In this document: positions 46,167-58,200 of the stretch, piece after piece
How positions within the stretch are numbered: the stretch's first letter is position 1
Layout of the letters: every line of letters begins with the position of its first letter
NCBI RefSeq assembly: GCF_932276165.1
Contig: NC_064006.1
Location: forward strand, 558,001-622,000
Origin: Plutella xylostella
Taxonomy: Eukaryota; Arthropoda; Insecta; Lepidoptera; Plutellidae
DNA length: 64,000 bases
Direction: 5' to 3'
Notes under the pieces: generated by a model
What the model was told of the DNA's origin: nothing
Seen by the model: only the letters and a program-made list of their open reading frames with translations
The model's database searches: none
Translations under genes and position numbers: made by a program

Positions 46167-46450
46167 CAAAACAAAACGAAAATCCAATCAACAGGAACGG
46201 TCCAAAGGCACAAAAAGTCAACAACCCAACACTAGCACTAAAAACAAAACACGCAACTGAAAAAATCAACTGTCAGAATTTCCGCGCGCGCCAAATTCAA
46301 ATATTTTCTTCTAAAAAGGCGGGAAATAAAGGAAAAAAGTTCGGATCGTGTGTGTTTTTGAAAATGGAATGGTTTATTCTTCGCGTACGTGCGGCCAGTA
46401 CGTCGCGCGGCGCGCTCTGTTCTGTGGATGGATATTGTGAGGCGCGGAGC
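46167..46450 (-). promoter_or_regulatory. Candidate CpG-rich promoter and non-coding first exon of gene 1
   Basis: Positions 46278-46450 are strikingly CpG-rich for this window. They carry E2F-like sites (CCGCGCGCGCCAAA at 46281; GGCGGGAAA at 46318, TTTCCCGCC on the minus strand). A strong minus-strand donor, TTTTG|GTAAGC, ends a possible leader exon at 46167. Gene 1's first coding exon begins with an acceptor 12.4 kb downstream and needs such an upstream exon. The link is inference; the start site cannot be seen. Confidence 0.35.
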
Positions 46451-46925
46451 TGTGATATGCGTGAAAGCTTCCGAAACGGTTTGTGCGGGAGTGTGACATG
46501 AATATAAAGGTTGAAGATACGAATGATTTGTAAAGTATTCTAGCAGTGTTTTGATGAGTAAGGCCGAGAAAAGCCGAGGATATAGTTCAATAAAGTATAG
46601 CTGAATGAAGTAAGCTAGCTGACAGATGATTAATCGGCTTCGAACTATAAAATATACTATATGTACAAATAAAAGCTCTGATCCTTCACGAGTCACGACC
46701 ACCACATGTAAGTGTTTTCCAAAACATTTACAAAAGGCATATAGGTAGGCATATTATTAGTTATATGTCCAGTAGTAGATATTCTATAAGTGGCGATGAA
46801 GTTGCGTACTTGTTAAGTTCATTAAATACATAACATTTGAATACTGTACAAGGTCTGAAAATCGGTTTAAGCAGTAAAAGTTATATTCACAAAATATTTT
46901 ATTTTATTACTTCTTGTCACACTCT

Positions 46926-46993
46926 TGCAGAACGCCATCCGCCGCGGACAGGTGGCCGCGTCCGCTCTTTCTCACGTCTTCGCCGATGATTTA
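46926..46993 (+). other. Isolated GC-rich coding-like stretch
   Basis: CACTCTTGCAG is followed by an open stretch reading NAIRRGQVAASALSHVFADD before a stop. Its composition stands out from the AT-rich surroundings. I cannot assign it; it may be an exon or an old transposon piece. Confidence 0.2.
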
Positions 46994-47292
46994 TATTTAT
47001 AATTACAATAATTACAAATAATTACAATCACTACAGATGACCCACAGCCGGGGGCGTTTCTAAACTGAACTAAACGCTTAGAATTGGGCCACATTCTTTG
47101 TATCTTTCGGAGTCGTAAACAGATGTTGATGACTTGATGAGTTAAGTGGCTTGATAGTGTTGATGCAAATTGAGATTAAGTTGGCTAAAATGTCCAGTCG
47201 AACTACTCACACCTACCTACATGCTATAGAAGCCAAAGTACCTACACTACACCGTAAAGTCCGTCGATTTTTTTCGTGAATTACCAAAATAG

Positions 47293-47450
47293 ATAGATAG
47301 ATAGAATATTCTTTATTTGTACACACACATAAAATAAACTTAACTACTTAACTTTAATACTAACATTACTAACACATATGTACAAAGTCGAGTACAAATC
47401 GCGGTCTTATCGCTTAAAGAGATTTTTTCAAGACAATCTTAAGGTGGAAG
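47293..47450 (-). mobile_element. LINE 3'-tail fragment
   Basis: (TAGA)n AATATTCTTTATTTGTACAC … CGGTCTTATCGCTTAAAGAG is a minus-oriented LINE 3' end. Confidence 0.5.
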
Positions 47451-47835
47451 CATATTTATGATCAAAGAGGGGTCAAAGTGTACTAAAGAACTCTGAAGGA
47501 ATAAATAATGATCTTGTTTTTATATAAAATCTATAGACTTACATGATATTCGTAGAGTTGCTCCCTCTCATGTTACTTTGCCACTTTTGCATTACCCTGT
47601 ATTCCTGTATAGCATTACAGAATCTAGCTATATACCTATGTATCTAATCAGAAGTACAGTTACCTTTAGTATGGTCATCGGTAGGCAAAAACATAAAAAT
47701 CGTAATATCACTTTCAGTATAATAAGTATAGTAATCTTTCTAAGAAATTGTCATAACAGTGTTTTTTTGCATTTTGCGGTTGCCATTGTGCCGCCCGCCG
47801 CGGCCAACAACCTCCCGATCAAGAGTCGACGTTAA

Positions 47836-50310
47836 TCATCCAATACGGTATTTTGTATAAAATGGCACCAGCGAACCTAACTATGTACGTAATTACACAC
47901 TGCCGGGCAATGAAAAAGTTCCACTTACGGAATTCCGACAACAAACGAATATTTTTTTTTCAAAGATTTAATTTAAAATTGGAACAAAATATAACCGATT
48001 TTAGTTGGTAATATCCTGATGCTCTATTAAATAGCTTTTTCCGTTTAGAAGTAATTTGGTGCTTTTCTCAGTGGAACCTTTTCATTGCCCGTGAGTAGGT
48101 ATATTATATTTACTTAAAACTATGTTTTAAAATTTTGTCATACTTAGAAAAACTGAGTCTCTGAGGTCAACCCTTGTTTGTATATTGCCGTTATTACTAA
48201 GTATAAGTACATTATGTATTTATTACTCTAATGTTTGTCAAAGACACGCTAAGATGATAGTAGACAGATAATTTTGGGTTTTTAGATTTAGTTTACTTTA
48301 TAATCTCCTAGTTTGACCCAGCACTATCATTAAACTTCATTTAGTATTAAGAGGTCTAAGTTCGTGTACCTTTAGTTAGATAATTGCACAAACCATATGG
48401 TACTCATACATTGAGGTAACACAGTGAGGTAAGAAATTGCATGTAAATTGGGCAATCATAACAATAAAATGCTTAAATTTTTCGCGGTAACAACAATAAA
48501 AATATTGTAATCACATTTTTGTGCCATGCGCTGGATAACAAAGTTATTTTGTAATTCGCTAACTAAACTAAAGCATGAATTAAACTAAACTTATAATAGG
48601 TATAATAAATGGTAGATACAAGAAAAAACGGTAGTTGTGTTAATTTTGGTCGATTCCAAAGTTTCTTACTGGAGTAAATCTACCTAAGCATGAATGAACT
48701 TAAGTCTACCTGCCCCATGACAAAGCACCTAAGACAACCAACTTAATCAAAGCTTTTATTCCATAGGTAGGCAAATACTCAAGTTCTGTACACTTCTGTA
48801 CCTTGTCAAACTGACGAACCGTCAATTGATATGTGGTTTAAGTTGACAAGGTATATAAAAGTGTATAGCTCCTTATGCAGCTGACTGTACCTACCTTAAA
48901 GTTTGCGCTGGGAGTATACTTCATATATTTTGCTGACTGTAGTTTTGTATTGAACAGCAGAATTTAGTTTGAGTTAAATCCAAATATTTTGTTGTAAGTA
49001 ATTTCTGGGTAGAAAGAGAGAGACCTTTAGCAAACAAAACAAACCATTAATTTTAAGTTATGTAACATTCCAAAAATAATACATAACGTAATATTCCATA
49101 GCCTTCGCATATTCTTACAGTCATATACCTAATGTTATGTATATCTGAAGTAAATTTATGGATCTAGGGGACTATGGTGTCAAAATTATCCTCATTACCT
49201 GTTGTAGGTACAGTGTACCATCAAATGTACACTCAACCCGAGCCCTACGTCATTCAAGTTCAATTTACAACTTTCTCGACAAAATAAAAGGGAATAAATA
49301 AACCAGTAGGACTAATAAGCTCGCAGCCGCAGCCTCGGTTGCGCAACGTCAAATAAAAAAATAAAAACAAGATGGCGGCTTGGCGGGATTCAGTCACGTT
49401 CCGACCGTAACCTATGACCAATCACTTTCTCTGCTCTCCGGTGCATCTTCACGCTGGGACCTGCACTCTTGAGACAAAGGGATTTCTACTCATAATTAAT
49501 GGGAATATTAACAGAATTCATTACAACGCACAGTTTAGTAGTAAGTGATTCTCTGGTTCGAATCTACACTTGGCAGATACTTATCCAGACTATTCCAGGC
49601 AAGTGGTATAGGAATTCCATGTGAGTGGGAAAGATGAAAAAATAGGTAGGTACCAATAATAAAACCAGTAATAAAAAAAGCAAACCTTGTTATTTACATT
49701 TTCAAAACTTGACTGCTTTTTTTTAGTTTATAACTTTTGAAAGGAAATTCTCCCATAAAATAATCTTATGTAACCTACCTGTCCTACCTATTTTCCAAAA
49801 AAAAATGGACCTGGGCAACATTCAGAGGCTTCCACCTGTCTCCATTACATTTAAGACCTTTGGCCTGCCTGTTTGTTGTAATATCGTGATGATATCATCG
49901 TCATAGTCAAATTGTTCCTTTCTTGATGCTATCTTGACAGAGAACAACTCGCAAGGTGCCTGCTATTAGTGAAAGAAATGATTCAACAGTTCACGAAATT
50001 GATGTAAGTATAAATAAGTACTTTCATCTTATAACTTTTTGTTCAAATAATATCTCGATTAGTATCATTACAAGTGTTATTAACCTAGTTTACTGTGACA
50101 TTGATAATGAAAGTGTTAAGAAGGGGAATAATGGTGAAATTTAATTAAGTTTAAATACCTTTGAATTTCTGCCGTAATGATGACAATAGATTTTATATAT
50201 TTAATTCAGATGGGAAAAGTAAGTGGAGATTATTTATCATATTCATACAGTGAATCTATCTTAGTTCTATTAGTCAAACACCTTATTGGAAAATTCATAT
50301 TCAGTCTTCC
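47836..50310. other. No gene seen; one MITE
   Basis: AT-rich sequence. A palindromic MITE of the GTCAGCTGCATAAG family lies at about 48786-48893 (TGTACACTTCTGTACCTTGT … TTATGCAGCTGACTGT). Otherwise nothing recognisable. Confidence 0.4.
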
Positions 50311-50317
50311 CATCTGT

Positions 50318-50520
50318 CTAAGAACCGATAACCGATGGGGTTAACGTGTTCTAGATTGGAGACCACAATTAGGCAAACGTAGTGAAGGGCTCCCTTCGGC
50401 TAGATGGGGTGACGACTTGCGAAAGGTTGGTAATGATTGGATGCGGAAAGCTATAGATCGCATCCAGAGGCGTGCTTTGGTTGAGGCCTACGTCCAGCAG
50501 TGGTCTAGGCTGGTAATGAT
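50318..50520 (+). pseudogene. RTE-type LINE C-terminal fragment
   Basis: The sequence is closely related to 23970-24180 (AACCGATAACCGATGGGG…GGAAAGCTATAGATCGCATC…GGCCTACGTCCAGCAGTGG), including the YVQQW end, but carries indels that break the frame. Confidence 0.6.
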
Positions 50521-50867
50521 GATGATGTACATTTATTAAGTATATCATATGGTAGAGTTCTATGTCCAAGAGGAGACATCAATAGACGTCTCATGTCATG
50601 CATGAGTGAAAAAACAATTGAACGATAAAGACAGCGGGAAACAAAACAAGCAACAAGTTTGACTGCGTCCATCAGTCACCATCAGTGAAAGTGATTGGGA
50701 CTACAGACATACGGACATTCTTAATTATTTATAATAATAATTAAGCGGTAATAGTGAAAGGTGGAGTGGTAGACTGTGTTGTATATTATTACGATTTTGC
50801 CATTCGCCGTTATTGTATGCCTAGTATTAGGTACTTAAAGCTTTCTGTGCGAGCTTTCGTCATTTAG

Positions 50868-51005
50868 GGCCACTTGCACCAACATATTAAATCTAAATTT
50901 AGTATTAAATCTCGATTTAGTGTCAAATTTTATATGGACTGACGTTTCTTAAATCGAGATTAGACACTAAATCCAGATTTAATATGTTCCTGCAAGTGGC
51001 CCTTA
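50868..51005. mobile_element. Palindromic MITE (AGGGCCACTTGCACCAACAT family)
   Basis: The ends GGGCCACTTGCACCAACATA…TTAAATC and GATTTAATATGTTCCTGCAA…GTGGCCC are inverted copies of about 60 bp each. Confidence 0.75.
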
Positions 51006-53009
51006 AAACTTTTATCGCCGAAATTACAAATAAAATAAGATAGCCCTGGAATAATATAGCATTATCCTTTTAATCATAATCCTTCCACCCAGAGATTGTC
51101 TTGAAAATATCGCTTTAAGTACTAAGACCGCCATTTTGGCACCTAGGTATGTGTTAAACAAGTTATGTAACTTCTGTTCTTGTTGGTGTAGAAATAAAGT
51201 AAGTTTGTATATCATATCTATCTATCTATTAAAATCCAATGATGGTCAGGTTTTTTTTTATATTAGTGCAGTAGTTTTAGGCTCGTGATTTATAAACATA
51301 CCAGAGCATCATAACATTCATAACTCACACGCATAACATAAGTGTTAATAGTCTTTATACAGGTGATATACATTAATTGTGAGTTCGACCCCCATATTAC
51401 TAACTTACCGTGAAGTACAAAGATCGGTCAGGGTGATAAGCGATGGAGGAACTACATAATATGGCTTCCTTCCTTCAGCTTAGCTTGCAGTAGTTGAGCC
51501 AACCTGAGAGATTTGACCGACTAACCTGGACAGTCAGCGACTGACGCTAAATCTGACTGACCAATCATTTCATGACGGCAACGAACTGCTACCGTACCAC
51601 CACCAACACATCCATCCAACACCAACTTGTCGAACATCCAGTCAGGTCCATACAAGTTACGATTTGCGAATCGAGAGACACTGCTTATGGATTGTTAACT
51701 GCTAATGTTCCGTGGTGGTAACCCCACAGTATTCTATCTCTAATGTTTGTCACCGACACGCTTAGGAAAAGAAATGGATATCATTGTTATACAGGATATC
51801 AAGACAGATGATCTAATCATGACAAAACAGCATTTCCGTCCCCTACACGCAAATTAGAAACTTTAATATCACTCATCAGACTATTACTGTATCATATATC
51901 ATGATCGCAGAAAAATATCCAAAAAAAATATGATCTCATGTCAACTATGAGAACGGATCTGCAGACAAAAGGGAAAGTGATTGCGAATGTTTCCAGTGTA
52001 GAGATGAACATAGACTATATAGGTATCTACAGTGGAAGACGAAATATAATATCATATATAAAAAGAAGTAGTTAATACAGGGAAGCAATTATTTATAATT
52101 TGTGCGGAATTATTGGTAATCTGTGAAAAAAAAGCTTTTAAAATTATATTTTCCACTTTCCATCCAGCCAGCATCTTTTCATATATCAATTTTTTTTATC
52201 TAAAATTTTCGTTGTTCCACTATTTACGAGACACCTGTATATGCAAATGCATGTATAGCGATATAGCGATCAATAAGCGCTATATAAAATTTGTCTTAAT
52301 CCTTTTTGCAAACCTACTAATTCATTCTAACTGAAGAAATATTATGATATGAACACCTAATTACCCCTATTTGGGAGAAAGGATAAAGAAAAGACTACGT
52401 ACATAGATACTATCTTAACCTTGCCTCGAGGTGTCTCATAAACATAAGGCATTTTTGCTCAAAAGAAAGTTTGCAAAAATATATCAAGTTAAGACAACAC
52501 AGTTACTAACCGGTTGGCAAATAGTTCCATGTTATCAACCTACATTTAAAAAGTATTTCTGTGTCAATGGCATTGTAGATTCGCTTTTCGATTTTATTAT
52601 GTTGTTTTGTGCGAAAGTGAAATTGCAAATTCTAGGCTATGGAACAGATCAATTAACAGTTTTGGACATATCGATATTTTAATGTAAAAGTTACTTTTTG
52701 ACTAGATTTCGCTGGCTTTTATGGTTAGATTTTTTTTCTACTATCGGTATTTATAGCAAGGCCTTCTACCCCTTGATATATTGACTAATTATTAGTATTA
52801 GTATCAGTTTAGTGTACCGACGATATTAGACAGCTATCCGGTAGTGGGTAGATGAGGAAGGCCGAGGACAGAGTGTTGTGTGAGGCAGGCAGCAGTGGAT
52901 GACTACGGGCTGATGATGATGCTTAGTAGTTTACTATACTTCTTTAGGGTAAAAGCCTCTTGACATCTTCCTTATCCCCGTATTTCTCCAAAATTTTCTT
53001 CCGTTTTTC
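51006..53009. other. No gene seen
   Basis: AT-rich sequence. Contains a MITE of the TACCGTACCACCACC family at about 51585-51732. Short open frames are unremarkable. Confidence 0.4.
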
Positions 53010-53174
53010 TAAAAAGTTTTCCCGTGGGAATTCCGGGATAAAAAGGAGCCTATGTTCTCTCTCAGGGTCTAGACCATCTGTATACCAAATTTCATTCAAA
53101 TCCGTTCGGTAGTTTTGGCGTGAAAGAGTAACAGACAGACAGACACAGTTACTATCGCATTTATAATATTAGTT
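53010..53174 (-). mobile_element. Helitron-like repeat, 3' truncated
   Basis: This is the reverse complement of the family at 27450-27651 (GTTTTCCCGTGGGAATTCCG…TTACTATCGCATTTATAATA), lacking the terminal …CAGCTAG segment. Confidence 0.55.
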
Positions 53175-54684
53175 AGGATTAGGATGAGACTGAGGCTATT
53201 TTAATTACAATTAGTGGCCATGGGAAACGGGAGCAGTTTATGACAAGTAAAACACAAATTTTGGTATTAATTTTTATTCTTGACGAATTCGACGGTGGAG
53301 TTCACATAATAGATGTTTGTATATACAGTAGAACTCTCAAGCACGTCGGTCGCCTGATCAGATCAATCCGTGTGTGTAAGTCCGGGATTATAGCTCTCTT
53401 CCAACCGATAGGGATGGCTGGGCAAAAGCAGTTATAGAGTGTACATATTAGATTTTTGAAGCTTCACTTGCTTCAAAACGCCTAATGTGTAGCTTATAAT
53501 AACGCTTTTAGGTCCAATTTTCACTTGGGCACAGATCCTGATGGTTCTAAATCAAGTGAAATTTGGACCGTTGTCGGTGGTAATCGGGGTTGGTCTCCCG
53601 TTTGGTTAAACATTATCCATTATCCATTATCTATGCATATTTACAAGCTAATTTACACTATTTACATTAAATTATTTAAACATTGTAATAAAATAATTAA
53701 AAATTGTAGGGGAAAAGCTTAATCTTTAGAATTAAATAACCAACGAGCTATCCGCTTTAGTTCTCCTCCAGAGTAGACTAGTAACTTTGTCTGAAGAAGA
53801 ACTAAAGCACTGAGCAAGTAAGCCATTTACATTCTTATTGAATGATCGTTTTAGTTTTGGTGTAAGGTCCAAAACGACCAATCAATCCTTACGGCTATTT
53901 CTGGGTATGGAAGGGTCGCCTTCAGAGAAACGACGAAATCAAGGGAAAAGTCATTTCTCTGGAGGCAACGCAGCGGCTCTCAATGCAACCGTTTTAAAAG
54001 AAAACGAAGTGAGATTGGGAGCCGCAAGATAAATAGGTACTTAGATATTAGATATTATTATAATCACGTATCTTTTATAAACTTCTAAGGTATGATGTTT
54101 GATGTCAATAAATGTTGCATAAATGTTGACTAACTGCAAGTTTTTTTATATAAAAAATACAAAATGTTCTAAGCACCCAGCACCGGCGGGGGTCACGTCA
54201 ATGATGGGTGCGGCAACTAACACAGACACACTTTAGTCTACAATCGCCTCAAACTTGGATTGGTTTAAGGACAGATATTTATTATCCTTTTTTCTGTCAA
54301 ATGAGAGAGGAGACGCGAAACCGCTCCAGTGTTTCAGGTGATTGCTAATAAAGTTAACAATCTTAGGTAAAGAGTCTTCGATGACAATTATTATGACAAG
54401 ATTAAGATCCTTTACCTAAGATCATTTAATGTAACTTACAATTGTAATTCATTATGTATACAAGTTTTTCCCTCCCTTACCGGAGGGGAAGACGAAGATG
54501 TTAGGGTACGTCAGCCTCACAACAAATTACAATTAGAAGTTTTTGCAGCCCCAACCCACCCAACAAAACAACAACATCATTTTCACCCTAATCCTCTGGC
54601 GACTACCAAACCCCAGTAACTAGTCCGGTCAGTCAGGCTCAACAACTTCCATGTTGAGACTATGACCAGAGAAATAAGGCTCTA

Positions 54685-55002
54685 GAGTCGTGGTTCTGCT
54701 ATGTGGATTGGGGCAAAGGGCTACCACACATAAACACGATACGACGTCGCGTCGTCAACACATCTCTTTCCCACTCGCAGGTCTCCAATATGAGAGAGGG
54801 ATAGAGTACCACCTCATCGTGTCGTGTTTATGTGTCTGTAAGTCTAGTACAGGTTTTGCAATTATTGAAAACTATAAAAGTTTACGTCTTCTTCTGTCAT
54901 CTGCATACATTATTTGTCAAAAGTTTCATGATAGTTTCCGCTAGCGAGAAAGCGTAAACTTTTATGGTTTTCGTCAAACTGTCAAACCTATACTGGACTT
55001 AC
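54685..55002. mobile_element. Two adjacent palindromic MITEs
   Basis: The first has inverted ACACATAAACACGATACGAC / GTGTCGTGTTTATGTGT (about 54727-54835). The second has inverted AGTCTAGTACAGGTTTTGCA…AAAAGTTTACG / CGTAAACTTTT…CCTATACTGGACTT (about 54840-55000). Both lie downstream of the ATP6AP1 stop in transcript order. Confidence 0.65.
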
Positions 55003-55006
55003 AGGT

Positions 55007-55133
55007 GGGTTACTCTATACTGACGAAAAACGAACGAACGAGAGCTGCCCTACAATCGCACGTTTAACACGAGATAGAGTCGTGGCTCGTGCACCAGCAC
55101 TCTGAAACTTCGTTCTTCGTCATGATATAGAGC
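55007..55133. mobile_element. MITE immediately after the ATP6AP1 stop codon
   Basis: The inverted ends GGGTTACTCTATACTGACGA and AGGGCTCTATATCATGACGA enclose the same CACGAGATAGAGTCGTGGCT core type as 41573-41707. It starts about 14 nt after the stop, so it would form most of the proximal 3' UTR. Confidence 0.65.
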
Positions 55134-55146
55134 CCTAAGATGGCGT

Positions 55147-55279
55147 TCACTCGCTGACGGTGATGCTGAGTTGCTTCCCGCGGCTGTTCTCGAAGCGGTC
55201 CATGGTCTTGATGTCCAGGATCATGCAGATGGAGATGGAGAGCATGAGGATGAGGAGGAAGGTCACCATGAGGCCGGAC
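55147..55279 (-). CDS. ATP6AP1: ATP6AP1 exon 7 (membrane anchor, tail and stop)
   Basis: Acceptor CTTTTTCCCCAG; stop TGA at 55149-55147. It encodes the membrane helix SGLMVTFLLILMLSISICMI followed by LDIKTMDRFENSRGKQLSIT and VSE. Confidence 0.92.
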
Positions 55280-58200
55280 CTGGGGAAAAAGGAGTTCAAA
55301 ATTAAAAAAGAATACCATTAATATTTCTGTTAAAAATATTCTTTCAAATATGTATTTATAGGGCCGCCTCAATAGGCGGCATTGAACAATTTCAATGTTT
55401 CTAGTGACCAATAAAGATATAATTATTGTATTCTATGTTATCTGAATCAACATCCTTAGTTGCATTTATGCATTAGAAGGATGGTCTGCTGGATTGCGGA
55501 GAGCTTTTTCTGTGATAGAAGATAGCTGTCTTAGGCCTTGGTCTCCTATTTACTCCGTAGGTCGCGTCAAGTGTCACCGCCGTAGGCCGCGTCGCGATGC
55601 TCATACATCTACGCGCCAAACGTCGGCGTGTGAGGGAGACCGCATCAGTACATTTCTATAGTGAGCATCGTGACGCGGCCTACGGCCTGACGCTGGACGC
55701 GACCTACGGCGTAAATAGGAGACCAAGGCCTTACAGGTGATTAATTATACACTCAGTTGCATGAAGGAAGTTTACGCTAAAGTCGACAGTCAATGTATTG
55801 CTATCTTGATTCACAGTATACAATCAGAAAGAGACAGAGACATTAGCTTAAAGTATATTTCTGCAACTCGGCAAGAGTCTCATAAACTAATCTGCCGATG
55901 TTATATAAAAAATGCGTACCAGATGGGAACCGAGGTGAAGCCGATGCAGTCGAAGGCGTCCGCGAACTTCTCCGTGCTGTCCATGAACGGCTGCATCTGG
56001 AACCATTTTTAAACCATATTTCAATTCATCATCATCATATTTCAATTCATCATCGTATTTACAAGGTAACAAAATTTATACTTCATTCTTATGTGTAACA
56101 TGGTCTTTACAAGGTAACACAATTTATACTTCATTCTTATGTGTAACATGGTCTTTGTTGAAGATGACTTCTTGATCAGACTACTTTCAAAAGTTTCAAG
56201 TGACTAGCCACTTCTGGTAAATATCTGGCCTGGCTCCACCAAATACTCGGGTGTACGAAAAGAGCCTTCCTGAGTGCCGTATCAACTGTACTTTATATGC
56301 GTCCAACGCACGCGAGCTGTCAGCTATTCTCTCCAATCCTTTCTCCACTAGAGCGTGTCTATAATCTATAAACCGACACGCTAAAAAGATTCCCCAAATC
56401 CCTGCCGTATCTAAACACAAACTAACCATAACATCAGGCAGCGTCAAGCTAGCCTCCTCGCTCGCATAAACAAGCGGCAGACTGCAGTGGTAGGCGCGCC
56501 CTAAGACCGCAGACGGAGCTTGCGGAGGCGCCGGCGCCTGTAGGTTCAGCCCGGTGCTCTCGAGCCCTCGTTTCACCTCCACGCCCACTGCCGTCCACCA
56601 GCCCTGCGACTGCTTGAAGCTGAACTCTAGGGTGATCTGGAATTGGGAAAAGCAGGAGGTCACAAGATGTGTGTGTGTATAAATTGCGAGTATCATCTAT
56701 TTCCATTAGGTACATCCTTTAAGTCATCATTATTATAAAAGACGATAAAATGATTAAAAAGCCTATAAAATGTCATAAAATTGCTTGTTTATTCATCTAT
56801 GTATATTAATTACATGTCATAGGCCGTCTAAACCACTCGACCGATGACGTTAGGCAGGCAGCCATTGTAATTGGATGCCGATTCTGTCTGATGCTACGCT
56901 ATACAGACAAAGAGTACCTATTGTCCAAAAGTGGAAGTTTATTGGTTATTAGCCGTCGTTGACTCTCTTATTCCATTCCTCCCCTCACCTTATCCCTAGT
57001 GTTGTCCCCATCAGCGAACCTCACGACTAGGATGGTGTAGAGGCGGGTGGGCTTGACGGTGGGCTCCCCAACAGGCGTGTCCAGGACGGTAGCGGACCCA
57101 TCCGGCCAGCGAAGCTCCGGCCACCCGCTGGAAAAGAGGAGAGCCCCCTTTCCCGGAGGTCCTGCAAGGAGAGAGTGAGGCCAATTAGATCAATCAAATA
57201 ACATGACTTGCATAATGTCTCTACTAGACGGCATTGAAGAAGCGGAGCACCTATTGACAATTGTGATAGTAAAAATGTGTGAAATCGAAATTGAAATCAA
57301 AATCGATAAGTATCAAAATTGAAATTAAAATAAAAATCAAAATCGAAGTCGAAGTCGAAGTCGAAGTCGAAGTCGAAGTCGAAGTCGAAGTCGAAGTCGA
57401 AGTCAAAGTCGAAGTCAAAATCAAAGTCAAAGTCGAAGTCAAAGTCGAAGTCAGAGTCGAAGTCGAAATCGAAATCGAAATCGAAATTGAAATCGAAATC
57501 GAAATCGAAATCGAAATCGAAATCGAAATCGAAATCGACCTCGAACTCGAACTCAAACTCGAACTCGAACTCGACCTCGTACTCCACCTTGACCTTGAAT
57601 TTGACCTCGTAACTCGAACTCGACCTCGAACTCGACCTTGACCTCGTAACTCGAACTTGAATTCGAACTCGAACTCAAAATCTAACATCCAAAAATTACT
57701 CACCCGTAGCATTATAGAGAGCATATTTATTCTTGCCTCCGGCGCTGTACTCGGGCTCGGCGGTGGTCGTGGACACGTCATCGTCGGCCGAGCGCCGCGC
57801 GCGCCACTCGCCGCCTGAGTAGGACACTGGCTGCGAGACTGAGTTGCCTGGAATGTGCCGGAGTTAGGGCTTCAGTTAGTGGTCCACCGAATGGTGTGGT
57901 TTTTAGGGCGATAGGGGTTGTCTGAACGGTGTAGTAGTTAATGTCCACTACTATGCCTAGGTTCGATCCCTGACTGGGTCGCATTTGTACTGGGATATTG
58001 GGTGTTAATTTGGATAATAATAAATATTTATCTGTGTAGACAGATATATCAGCTGTCTGTTACCCATATTACAGATGTTTAGCTTGGGGTTGGATGGCCT
58101 GGGTGGGATGTCCGCACATAATTAGTTATACCCTACCCTACCCTAACCCCCCTACCCTAACCACCCTACCCTAACCACCCTACCCTAACCATCCTACCCT

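Noticed and set aside
46238..46705. 155-codon minus-strand frame over the CpG-rich block
   Set aside because: Its composition is inconsistent along its length. The CpG island, E2F-like sites and leader donor are better explained as a promoter with a non-coding exon.
56199..56426. Extension of ATP6AP1 exon 5 as normal coding sequence
   Set aside because: The family requires the MQPFM…FDC segment next. Splicing at 56426 restores it exactly, while the extension has no Ac45 similarity.
57251..57781. Long open frames of Glu/Val/Ile/Lys and Asp/Phe codons on both strands
   Set aside because: They are produced by the hexanucleotide array, which is open in all frames and lies inside an ATP6AP1 intron.
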